A stretch of 64,000 bases of DNA. It comes from Lunularia cruciata. Taxonomy: Eukaryota > Streptophyta > Marchantiopsida > Lunulariales > Lunulariaceae. Under the pieces are notes generated by a model that saw only the letters and a program-made list of their open reading frames with translations, ran no database searches and was not told the DNA's origin. A program made the position numbers and the translations under genes. Within the stretch, counting starts at the first letter, position 1; every line of letters starts with the position of its first letter. The DNA is taken from contig OX419760.1 in NCBI GenBank assembly GCA_948567375.1, positions 58,958,911 to 59,022,910 on the forward strand, in the 5' to 3' direction. Below are positions 21,462 to 32,639 of the stretch, one piece after another.

Positions 21462-21473
21462 GCTGGGGGTGGA
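21462..21473 (+). other. Polypurine tract of element A
   Basis: A G-rich run (GCTGGGGGTGGA) directly precedes the 3' LTR start TGTCG. Confidence 0.6.
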
Positions 21474-24400
21474 TGTCGTCGGGAAAAAACCGGATGAGAG
21501 TGATAAGGAGTGGTTGCATGATTTCAAGAAGAGGAGGGCTGGACAGTAGAGGGTTTTTTTTTTCAGAAAAAGTCTTGAGGGAGGGCACATGCTGACAGGG
21601 TATGAAAATTCGGGACAGATGAGGACTAGACAGCAGAGAGCTTTCGGGAAAATGTCAGATGAGCTTGGTAAGGAGTGGTTGCAAGCATTTTTGAGAAGGG
21701 AAGGAAAGGAGAAGATAGAGAAATCTTGAAGGGCTTTGTTGAATGATAGAGAGGTATCGAGCACTTTTGCAAGGAGAGAGGAATTGAAGAACAAAGCAGC
21801 AAGAAGAGGGGACTCCTAAACGTAAAGGGGTTTGAGGAATCAAGAATTGAAAAACAAAAGGGAAGAGAGATAGAAATGGAAGGAAAATAGGAAGATCATG
21901 GGTAGAGAGGAGAATTGAATACAGAGAAAGATTGATGAAAAGAGAGAAGGGAAAGGGGAAAGAATGGAAGGCAGAGTTGGGTAGCAGCAACAAAGGAAAA
22001 TCAAGGAGACAAGGAGGTGGAAGGGTTTTGAAGTGATAGGAAGAGGTCGAAGATTTTTGGAAGGACAGAGGATCAAAAAGGGTTTTCCTGGAAAACAGGA
22101 AGATATAGATCAGAGGGTTAGAGTTGGAAGGACACAAGAATCGGAAGAGGGATTGGAGTGACAGCGAAAGATCAAAAGGAGTTTGGAGACAAGGGAATTA
22201 AAGTATCGAGGGAGAGAGGGGGGCCAGGAGTTTTAGCAGCAACAAGGGAAAGAAGGTGAAGGGAATCGACAGAAACACAGACAGGAGTTTTGAGATATAG
22301 TGAAGAATAGTGGGAAGGAAAAAGGATACTTATCAAAGAAAGAGAACAGTGAAGGGTCGGAAAGGAAAGGAGAAGATAGAGAAATCTTGAAGGGCTTTGT
22401 TGAATGATAAAGAGGGATCGAGCACTTCTGCAAGGAGAGAGGAATCGAAGAACAGAGCAGCAAGAAGAGGGACTCCTAAACATGAAGGGGTTTGAGAGAA
22501 ATCTCGAAGGATTTTTATGAACAAAGAAGTGAAGAGTGAAAGAGAGAATCTTGAAGGGTTTGGCAAGAAAGAGAGTTTCGAAGGGTTTTGCAGGACAAAT
22601 AAGTTTTGAAGGGTTTTTGCAGGAATTCAAGAAAAGTATCGAAGGGATGGGCTGGGCCAGGACAGAGAGAGAAATTTTGAAAGTGCTTGCTGTCCAAAAA
22701 CTTGAGAGAGGCTTCGGCTTGTATAGGAAAAGTAGGGATGAATTTTGGCAAGGGACCTGAAGGCTTGAGTTTTGGTCAGCTGGAATTTTGAGAAGATCAC
22801 GAGGCTGAGTGTGGATTTTTGAGAATTGGCAGGGTAACTTGGGAAAAATGCTACCCGGGACATGGGGTTGGACAGTGAGGAGTCGAAAGGACCAGTAGGG
22901 CTGAGAGTTAAGTCGGGAAATGACAAGGGAGGTTTTCACGAGAAGAGTGGACAGGAGTTCTTGACAAGGAGAATAATCGAAAGTGAGGAAGGGCTGACGG
23001 TTTTCAGAAAATGCCAAAGGATTTCAAGAGAGAAGTTTGCAGAGGATTTTTGAGAGAAGTTGCAGGAATTTTTGGGAGAAGAAAGGAGGAGGGCTTTTGG
23101 AAAGTGAGGAAGGATTTTCAAGAGATGAAGGGCTGACAGTTTCAGGAAATTTTGGAGGATTTTTGAGAGAGACAAGGATTTTTGGGAAATGAGGAGAGGA
23201 GTTTTTGAGAGTGAATTTGACAAGGTTGGACAAGAAGTTTTCTGGAAATGACAGAGGATTTCAAGAGAGAAAGTTGCAGAGGATTTCAAGAGAAGACAGA
23301 AGGGAAGTGATGGAGAATTATCAAAAGTGAGAAGGGCTGCCTGTTTTGGGAAATGAGGAGAGGAGTTTCAAGAGAGAAAGTTGCAGAGGATTTTGCGAGA
23401 AGACAGTAGGGAAGTGATGGAGAATTATCAAAAGTGAGAAGGGCTGCCAGTTTTGGGAAATGAGGAGAGGAGTTTCAAGAGAGAAAGTTGCAGAGGATTT
23501 CGAGAGAAGATAGTAGGGAAGTGATGGAGAATTATTGAAAGTGAGAAGGGCTGCCAGTTTTGGGAGATGAGGAGAGGAGTTTCAAGAGAGAAAGTTGCAA
23601 AGGATTTCAAGAGAAGACAGTAGGGAAGTGATGGAGAATTATCAAAAGTGAGAAGGGCTGCCAGTTTTGGGAAATGAGGAGAGGAGTTTCAAGAGAGAAA
23701 GTTGCAGAGGATTTCGAGAGAAGACAATAAGGAAGTGATGGAGAATTATCGAAAGTGAGAAGGGCTGCCAGTTTTAGGAAATGAGGAAAGGAGTTTCAAG
23801 AGAGAGAGTTGCAGAGGATTTCGAGAGAAGACAGTAGGGAAGTGATAGAGAATTATCGAAAGTAAGAAGGACTGCCAGTTTTGGGTAATGAGGAGAGGAG
23901 TTTCAAGAGAGGAAGTTGCAGAGGATTTTGAGAGAAGACAGTAGGGAAGTGATGGAGAGTTATTGAAAGTGAGAAGGGCTGCCAGTTTCGAGAAATGAGG
24001 AGAGGAGTTTCAAGGGAGAAAGTTGTAGAAGATTTTGAGAAAGGACAGTAGGGTTTTCAGGAAAGTGCTAGAGGATTTTAGAGAGATGAAGGGCTGACAG
24101 TTTTGGGAAATGAGGAGAGGAGTTTCAAGAGAGAAAGTTGCATAAGATTTTGAGAGAGACAGAGGGTTTTCAGAGGAGAAAGCATTGATGGGAGTGCTGC
24201 TGGGAAGTGAAGGAAGAAGTCCAAAGGGTGAGTTGTCTTTACTGTTATCGGACAGAATGCGTGTGAAGGCGTTAGCTGAAATGATTTTCTGTCATAATTT
24301 AATGCAGACACTGTATGAACTGGAGTTGGTTGGCTTTTCCAAAATTGTGAACCTTGCAGCTGAAATTTTATGAATGACAAATCCTGAGAAAATGGTGTGT

Positions 24401-24808
24401 TCGATCTGTGACTAGCATCGAGGAAGTTCCATTTTAGGAGCTCTCAGTCCATCTGTATGAATGGTTTGATTCAGTAGTCTGGGTCCCGGGTTGAGCCAAA
24501 TAGAATACTATTTGTTGTTTGTGAAATTCCCAGCCATGCCTAGGGACCGTCGGGTCCAAAACCGTAGCAGAATCTGCACAAACTAGCCAGTTTTGCGAAG
24601 GCCAAAGACAAACACATACCCTTGAGAAGCCCAACATCAGGAAACAAAGGAAAACCCAAAATTTTACAGAGCTGAGATTTCCAACACACCAGGAATAGGA
24701 AGAGAATGACAGTCTACGAGAAACTCTAAATCAACTACAATAACGACAAATTAAGCACAAGCAACCAGGTGCTCGGTGCACTCTTGAGGCCAAACAATTT
24801 CCCCGACA
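21474..24808 (+). repeat. 3' LTR of element A (3,335 bp)
   Basis: It runs from TGTCGTCGGGAAA to TTTCCCCGACA; the ends are an imperfect inverted pair. A segment of about 110 bp beginning GAAAGGAGAAGATAGAG occurs twice within it (about 21702 and 22362). The rest is GA-rich with the 107-bp array. No coding frame is supported. Confidence 0.88.
23240..24055 (+). repeat. 107-bp tandem repeat array, about 7 units
   Basis: Landmark GAAGTGATGG (one variant) recurs at 23304, 23411, 23518, 23625, 23732, 23839 and 23946, always 107 bp apart. The 5' LTR has five such units. Confidence 0.93.
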
Positions 24809-24992
24809 ATGTTCTGACTGATTGCTACACTTGGCCCTTGGGAGCAATAGTGTCATGCTCCCGACCACTAGAGGTCCCAACCTCTATGTGAAAAACTCCC
24901 TCCACTCTGGCTGCAAGCTCCACACGTACTCTAGCTGCATCCCATGTGGACCAAGGGTGTAATCCAAGTAGCCCACGCTCACCTAGATGGAC
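24809..24992 (-). pseudogene. Element G coding fragment downstream of the methyltransferase
   Basis: Read on the minus strand, this stretch is open for about 55 codons and then has one TAG. It continues the G frame across the insertion of C, after allowing for the 4-bp TSD. I recognise no domain. It is the last piece of G before the inserted element A. Confidence 0.55.
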
Positions 24993-25682
24993 TGTGAGCT
25001 GGCCTGTCTCTCACTCAAGATGAACCTCTGATGGCTATTATGGTAGCGCACCATGGACTAAGAAGGCAAGGAACCCCAACTCCATCATACTCCTCCAAGG
25101 CTAACACTCCAAGACTCAAGACATTGCTCACTAGAGAACTCAATGAGAGAGAGATAGTTGCAAATGAAAGGATGATGAGTCCCTCCTCACCCCTTGTTAT
25201 ATACTTGTGAAATAGTTACGCACCAAAGTTACTAATTACCGTAGTAACTCAAGTTACTAGACTAAAAGTCAAGTAAAACTAAAAGTAGAAAGGAATATCT
25301 ATTCACATGGGCATATTCTCCTAAGCATGTGGTCTTATCTTGACCCAACCACTAAGTCAAGGATTCCTTCACATGGGCTATCCTTGGACTAAAGAAGAAT
25401 CCAAAACAAAAAAGCTTGCGGGCCCAAGAGTTCTCAACTCTTTCCTCAAAGCCAAACACCTAGGAATAATACCAAGTCAACACACTAAAATCCAAAATAG
25501 TGGTGCTTATCTTTTTTACTTCCTCTAAAGTAAGGTCCCCTCTATCTTAGCTATGACTAACTTTAGCTAACCATGACTAATATAGAACCATCCTTTATCT
25601 CTATATAAATAATATCTCTTAAGTACTTGTAATACCAAGCTAAATATCACAATACCACACACATGCACAAATGGGTGTTACA
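24993..25682 (-). repeat. 3' LTR of element C
   Basis: A 690-bp LTR in reverse orientation, starting TGTGAGCTGG on the + strand and ending GGGTGTTACA, next to the polypurine tract at 25683-25694. Confidence 0.92.
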
Positions 25683-25694
25683 TTTACCCCCGGA

Positions 25695-28600
25695 CTAAGT
25701 TTTCACTTTGTCATCAAAGTGAAGGTCTCTCAACCTTCTATGGTATATCTTCAACTTATCATGGTTAATCCTATCAAAGTGTCTTCCTCCCAACTCCTTG
25801 AGATCATAGGTGTAATTGCCCCACACCTTCTCTACTATGAAAGGTCCAAAGTACTTAGGCAAAAACTTCTTTTGCACTCTCTTGAATCAAATGGAATCAA
25901 ACAACATTACCTAATCACCTTCTTTGAAAGTCTCCACCTTCTTCTTGCCTTGCCTCTTGTCATAGCTCTCCTTTTGTTTCCTTTGGGCTTGCTCCACTCA
26001 AACCATAGCAACTGCTCTTGCCTCTTCCAACGCCATGAGTTGATCCTTCCTTGACTTCTCTGCATCACCTCCTTGTGCTTTCTTTAATCTCCTATGAATG
26101 CTTTGGAAGGTAGGAAGATCAAAGTGAATAGGTAAGGTAGACTCAATACCATACACCAATTGAAATGGAGAATATTTGGTGGAAGTCTTCATGGTTGTCC
26201 TATACTCCCACAAAACTGCATGAATCCTCTTGTCCCAATGATTTTTAGCCCCCTCCATTTCTGCATCTTTGGCCAACGTCATGCACAAGGTCTGATTGGT
26301 TCTCTCTGCCAAGCCATTGGAATTTGGCTTATAGGATGTAGTTACTCTATGTGTGATAGAGAAATGTTGTAGCATGGCTGTAGTAATGCTTCCTGTAAAC
26401 TCTCCACCTCTATCAGAAACCAACTCCAAAGGGCATCCAAACCTAGTGATAATGCGTTCATAAACAAATCTACCCACTTCATCTTCATTCTTGTCCCTCA
26501 ATGGTCTAGCCTCAACCCACTTGGTAAGGTAATCAGTAACTACCACAATGTACCAATTGTTCCTTGGGGTTCTATTGAGAGGACCTACAAAATCAATTCC
26601 CCACTTCTCAAAAGGTCCTAGCAATGGAATTGATCTAAGTGGTGGAATGGATGTAGACTTTCTAGCAAAAGCTTGACAAACATGACAAGTTTTGCAAGAC
26701 AATCCTTGAAAATTCCTCTCCAATGGTAACCTGCATCTAGAATCTTGAAAGCAGTCACCTTTCCTGCAAAGTGTCTTCCACATACTAAACCTTCATGAAA
26801 CTCCTTTATGAGTAGGATAGACTCTTCCTTACCCACAGCTCTTTGAAGTAGACCATCTGCTCCTTGGTGAAAAAGAATATCCTCCACCATTGTGTAAGGT
26901 CTAGATCTTGCTGCAAGGGCCTTCCTCTCCCTAGCATGCATCCTTTCAAGATAGTTACCTCTTGTCACAAAATCCACAATCTCCTTGTACTTCATTGGAA
27001 CCTCTTGAGTGACTGAGATTGTCATGAGCTCCTCATCCAAGAAGGAATCATCCACTGGCTCATCTCCATCATCATCATAGGCTCTAGATAACAAATCAGC
27101 ATTTGCATGTTTCTTTCCTGGCCTATCCTCAATGGTGTAGTCATACTCAGACAAGAGTATCATCCACCTTGCTAGTCTCCCTTCAACATTAGGCTTGTTG
27201 AAGATGTACTTCAAAGCCTTGTGATCCGTGACAATGGTGGCTTTCCCTCCAATCAAGTAGTGTCTAAACTTCTTGAGACCAAAGATCACTGCCAACCCTT
27301 CTCTCTCCATGACAGAGTAGTTCTTCTTTGCTGAAACCATCTGCCTACTAGCATAAGCTATTGGATGATCATGCCCATCTTGGTCTAATTGACTAAGAGT
27401 GCATCCTATAGCTACATTAGAAGCATCAGTGTAGAGGATGAAAGGCTTACTCCAATCAGGTTTAGCAAGAATTGGAGCTACAACAAGGGACTGCTTGAGC
27501 TCCTCAAAAGCTTTGAGAGCGTCCTTGTCTTGCAAAATCACCATGTAATCTACACCCTTCTTCATGTAGTTGGTCAATGCATAAGCCTTGTTGGAAAATG
27601 AGAAGATGAACCTCCTATAGTATCCAACCATCCCCAAGAATTGGCGTAACTTTTTCAAGCTTGAAAGGAATAGAAGGTCTGAGATTTTCCTCACCTTCTC
27701 ATGATCAACTGCTATTCCATCCTTGGAGATGATGTGCCCCAAAATTGGACCTTCTCCACATCCAAAAATGCACTTCTCTGGGTTGAGTGATGCATTTGCC
27801 TCATTCAAGCGTTGCAAGACTTTGATTAGGTGCTCAAAGTGCTCCTCCTTGCTCCCATAGACACAAAAGTCATCAATGAAGTCTCTCACAAATTTCCCAA
27901 TGAAAGGTTCAAATACCTTGTTCATGAACCGTTGGAATGTGGCTAGAACATTGCAAAGCCCAAAAGGCATGACTTTGAAAGCGTAAGTTCCCCAAGGTGT
28001 GGTGAATGTGGTGAGTTGTTCATGCTTAGGTGCAATCTTGATTTGGTTATATCCACTATAACCATCTCCAAAACTGTACCTCTCATGACCTGCAACTTCC
28101 TCCAAGATCTCATCAATGAATGGCAATGGGTAGTAGTCCTTCTTGGTAACAGCATTGAGCTTCTTGTAATCCACACATACCCAAAGTTTTCCACTCTTTT
28201 TCTTCATAATGACAATTGGAGACATCCATTCTGAATGCTCTACCTCAAAGATAAATCCAGCTTCCTTGAGCTTATCAATCTCCTCCTTCACAACAAAGAT
28301 ATTGGTGGGCTAATGCGACATTGCTTTTGGCGGATTGGTCTTGCATGTGACTCCACCTCTATCTTGTGCTCCTCCAAGGTGACTTCCTTCAAATCCTTGT
28401 AACTAAAAGCAAACACATGGATGAACTTGCGGAAAATCTCCTCAAATCTCACCTTCTCCTCCTTGGTAACATTTGGGCCATACTTGAGTGTAGCTAACCT
28501 TCTCTCTACCTCCTCAAGTGTCAATGGTGATTTGTTTGGGTCCTTCAAAACCTCTGGCTTAGGTGAAAAATCCATAGCACACAAGGGATACACATCTGAA

Positions 28601-30399
28601 TCAGATTCAAATTCATCCTCCTCCGTGGAAGTCTCTTCTTCCATGCTTGTGTCCACACCTGAAGCTCCTTCTTCAGAATCTGATTCCTAATAATCAAAAG
28701 ATGGTGTATCTGAATGTGAAGTGTTGGTGGTGTTAGTCACAGGAACTGTAACTCTATGGTTTGATGGCCCAATCCTCAAAAACCCTTTGTGTCATCGATC
28801 AGTTGTGCGTGTTGCTCTCAACCATGGCCTCCCAAGAAGTAAGTCATAGCTTGAATCCTTCAAGACTTGGAAAGTCATGAGATTTTGAACTCCCATAATT
28901 GAAATTACCACTTTATCCATCACCCCTACTGGTCAAACTTGTTGCTTCTTTGCCATGCTCACCAAAAATGTTGAAGGTCCTGAGGGTATCATACCCAACT
29001 TCTTCATCAACCTTTCTGACATGGCAATTACTGCTGATCCTCCATCAACCAATGCATCCTTGATGTTGTGACCATTCACTCTCACATCAATCTTGGAGGC
29101 ATATTCAAAAGCCTCCCATGGTGCTGGCTTGGCATCCAACACCCCCATTGATATTGGAACTTTTGCCTTCTTCTTCCTCTTGCTCCTTGTAGAACTCAAA
29201 CCACCTCTAAGCTCCTTTCTCAAGGTAGGGTTCAAAGCAATCAATTGGCACATTGTGATGTTAGCCTTGTGACTACCAACATCCTCCAACACATTGTAGT
29301 TCCATTGTTGCTTTGAAATCAAGAAATCCTCCATCCCCAACTTCTTCCTTGGAGTCTTTGTTGTTGATGGTGTTGAGGTGTGAGTGATCCTAGTAGACAT
29401 AGGAGTATCCTTGCTTGGAGTAAATCCTTGAGAAGAGTGAACATCCTCTGCAAAATGAGCTCTCTTTTTCTCTTGTGCCAAAAGCTCCAAATTAAGACTC
29501 TTGGAGTTTGAGCACTCTCCCTTCTCATACTTGCTCTCCATCACATCTATGGATGCTATCCCCTTACCTTTGTTTGGATTAGGAGCGACTTGGGTTTCAC
29601 TAACTCCCTCTTTCCCTCTATTGGCTCCCTCATAACCCCTTCCTCCATGGTAAGTGGAATTTGGGCAATTCCTTTGGATCATGAGATCCGCAAGTTGTTC
29701 TGTGATGGTTTGAAGTGGATCCTTTGGTAGAGGTGCAAGAATTGGAGCAACTACTACTTGTGGTGCAACCCTTGTCACCAAAGTATCAGAAGTTCCACCA
29801 TACTTGTAGCCTTAAGGAGGATGCACAACCTCCTTCACCACCAAATCACTCTCATCCCCTTCCAAACTCTCCTCCATACGAATTGCGATCTTGATAGCTT
29901 TAACCTTGGAAGAAGGTTTCTCATATCTCACCTTGCTTCTAATTTGTGGTCTCAACCCTCCCACAAAATTCTTGGTGAGCATGGCTCCTATGCCAATCAT
30001 TGTAGTCTCCACATCATCTCCACCCTTCCTCAACACTATGCAAAATCTGGACTCTAACTTTTCCACTCTTTCCACATAGACTCTCACTTTCTATCCTTCT
30101 CCTTGGTTGAGAAATGTAACCTCACTCATCAATCTCTCATAACTCTCATCAGGAAGAAAGTTCTCAATGAGTGCTGAGGTCAAAGTCTCCCAAGACTCCT
30201 CTTCCCCATCTCTCCTCTCTCTCTTTTGGTATTCTGACTCATACCATGTAAGTGCTGCATCCTCAAAGAAATCTGGTAATAATGAGGCCCACTCATTCTT
30301 CCTCCTCTCATTGTTTCCTATTCAAGCTCTCTTGAAGTCTCTCACAAAGGCCTCCACATCTTCTCCATCCTTGCCAAAGAAAACCGGAAGTTTCCCCAT
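25695..30399 (-). pseudogene. gag-pol: gag-pol of element C
   Basis: Gag starts at ATG 30399 (MGKLPVFFGKDGED). Codon 26 is TGA (30322-30324), as in element B. An in-frame deletion near 29680 removes about 150 bp, including the Gag zinc knuckle present in B. A one-base deletion near 28290 shifts the frame between the protease tail and RT. From 28291 to 26618 the frame is open through RT (FIDDFCVYG), RNase H (LYTDAS) and the integrase zinc region. A 7-bp deletion near 26695 shifts it again; the integrase core at 26783-25998 keeps D, D and E (GIDFVGP, SDRGGEF, NGLAERT). Late stops follow, including one (TAG) at the same Trp codon where B has TGA. Confidence 0.88.
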
Positions 30400-30608
30400 C
30401 TTAACCTCTCACTATCTTTCTTTTCTCTCACTCTATTACTAATAGAGTATATACATGACTAACACCATTTGAGAGTAATCCACCCAAGAGAACACAAAAG
30501 GTTCAGATTGCTCCAAGATTTCTATAGCAACATCAAATCCTATAGTGCATATTAATCGAACCCTCATGGATAATTTATGCATAAGTTGAAAGATTATCTC
30601 CATCACTA

Positions 30609-31300
30609 ATCTTAAGAACTAGCTGATGAAGGTGGTAGTATTTCTGTAGCTGTACTAAGACTCTCTCCAAGTTCCTTCACCAAAGTCTCCAAAAGTGCTT
30701 TTACTCCACTACACTCATGTCCTTTTGGAAGTCCTTCCACTCCACAAACCTCACACAACTCCTTGGTCTTAGATCTTCTCCCTCCCAATCTTGGTGAAGA
30801 AGGTCCAACATGCAAACCCTAGTCAAGTAATCCTCTCCTTTCCCTCAATCTCTTGCTCTCAAAGGTCAATGGACATGAACTTGCCTTATGTCCCTTCTCT
30901 CCACACAGAAAGCACTTAGACTCACTCTTTCCTCCAAGTGGTGTAGGTTTTTGGATCCTCTCAACACTCTCTTCAAATTCTATTGTAAACTCTCTTTTCC
31001 TCAAATCCACCCCTACAATCACCTCAAACCCTTGGAGAACCTTGCATAATCTCAATTCCACTCTTGATGACCCACCATGTTCCCAAGATGAATCTAAACA
31101 CTCAAACATGCTTTTTGTTGATCTCAAACTCTTCATGCATGAGATCTCCACTTTGTAGAATTGACCCTTCCTCACAATGTCACTCAAATCTCCCAACTTG
31201 TATGTCACAGTCCTCTGAAATTTTTCACACTTGATCACAATTCTAGGTCGTCCCTCCTTGCAAAATTTCAAATCTTTTCATTGAGCCATTTGGCCTAGAC
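30609..31300 (-). pseudogene. ORF0 of element C: best-preserved copy
   Basis: An open frame from 31271 to 30612 is broken once, by TAG at 30819 where element B has TTG. It holds the knuckle CFLCGEKGHKASSC at about 30890-30935 with all four ligands intact, and the second cluster CEVCGVEGLPKGHEC at about 30712-30757. The N-terminal half has the wording FEVIVGVDLRKREFTIEF, with no domain I can name. A start codon upstream (MSRPNGSMKR, near 31305) would need a frame change, so the true start is uncertain. Present at the same place in B, D and E, so it is a family feature and not a chance frame. Confidence 0.65.
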
Positions 31301-31913
31301 ATCTTTCTATTTAGCACATATATTTTAGATTTGGTCTCAAAACCACCCCCCTCACTTCAAAAACTCATAACTCCTTGTGCAAGAATGATCTCTCTCTAAT
31401 TTTTGTGCCAGTAGGTAGGATACAATGCACTGAATTTTCTTGGAAATTTCTAAGACAATTTACTGAAAATTGAAGAAATGGCAGACTCTGTACAATTTTC
31501 CAAAGAGCATGCAGTTGCGGGGGGACTTTACCCTATCAACTTTCAAAAATTATCCCAATGCGCATAATAGCTCTCACAATAATTTCAGGTGTGCTAACTG
31601 AAAAATATCCCAAGCTATCATGTGAAGAAATCTCAAGTCCAGATCTAAAACTTGAGATTTTGCTCAAAATCACCTTAATCTCTAAAATCTGCAATCCACC
31701 TCACACAATCTCTCCAATTCCTCTCATGTGTACAAGATGTACAAAATCATCTCAAAGACATCATAATGAACTACAGGGTATACAAATGGATCTTGGTTCT
31801 CTAACATAAGTTATGCACTCTCCTCTCCTAATGTTCTCTCCAAGTGAGCTCTCATAACCTCCTTCTGCCTAATGTAGAATTGAACGCGGAACATTATCTT
31901 GCCTTCTAGAGAG

Positions 31914-31931
31914 GTCACGGCAACGAAACCA
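31914..31931 (-). other. Primer-binding site of element C
   Basis: The minus strand reads TGGTTTCGTTGCCGTGAC four bases from the LTR, a variant of the tRNA-Asp-like site in B. Confidence 0.6.
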
Positions 31932-31935
31932 AAAA

Positions 31936-32611
31936 TGTGAGCCGACTTGTCTCTCACTTAGGATGAACCTCTGATGGCTTTTATGGTAGCACACCATGGA
32001 CTAAGAAGGCAAAGAACCCCAACTCCATCATACTCCTCCAAGGCTAACACTCCAAGACTCAAGACATTACTCACTAGAGAACTCAATGAGAGAGAGATAG
32101 TTGCAAATGAAAGGATGTTGAGTACCTCTCCACCCCTTTTTTATATACTTGTGAAATAGTTACATACCAAAGTTACTAATTATCGTAGTAACTCAAGTTA
32201 CTTGACTTTTAAAGTAGAAAGGAATATCCATTCACATGGGCATATTCCCCTAAGCATGTGGTCTTATCTTGACCCAACCACTAAGTCAAGGATTCCTTCA
32301 CATGGGCTATACTTGGACTAAAGAAGAATTCAAAACAAAAAGGCTTGCGGGCCCAAGAGTTCTCAACTCTTTCCTCAAAGCCAAACACCTAGGAATAATA
32401 CCAAGTCAACACACTAAAATCCAAAATAGTGGTGCTCATCTTTTCTACTTCCTCTAAAGTAAGGTCCCCTCTATCTTAGCTATGACTAACTTTAGCTAAC
32501 CATGACTAATATAGAACTATCCTTTATCTCTATATAAATAATATCTCTTAAGTACTTGTTATACCAAGCTAAATATCACAATACCACACACATGCACAAA
32601 TGGGTGTTACA
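31936..32611 (-). repeat. 5' LTR of element C (676 bp)
   Basis: Reverse-orientation family-B LTR from TGTGAGCCGA to GGGTGTTACA. It is 14 bp shorter than the 3' LTR and differs by scattered substitutions, so insertion is not very recent. Confidence 0.92.
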
Positions 32612-32639
32612 GGACTCCAATAGACCACTCTCCCTAGTA

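Larger units (their letters stand above)
1..24808 (+). mobile_element. Ty3/gypsy LTR retrotransposon A (nested host of B and F)
   Basis: The two ends are homologous GA-rich LTRs (1-2681, cut by the window edge, and 21474-24808). The LTR ends are TGTCG and CGACA, an inverted pair. Between them lie gag, retropepsin, reverse transcriptase, RNase H and integrase in Ty3/gypsy order, split by element B at 4319/13387 and by unit F at 17254/21038. The 3' LTR is followed by ATGTT, the expected TSD, but the left flank is outside the window. About 467 bp of the 5' LTR should lie left of base 1. The element sits in an element on the other strand (G), whose sequence resumes at 24809. Confidence 0.88.
24993..32611 (-). 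mobile_element. Ty3/gypsy element C, near-complete family-B copy
   Basis: The 7,619-bp minus-strand element has two family-B LTRs, primer site, ORF0, gag-pol and polypurine tract. It is flanked on both sides by GGAC on the + strand (24989-24992 and 32612-32615), a 4-bp TSD. It interrupts element G shortly after the methyltransferase gene. It is the best-preserved family-B member here for RT to integrase. Confidence 0.92.
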
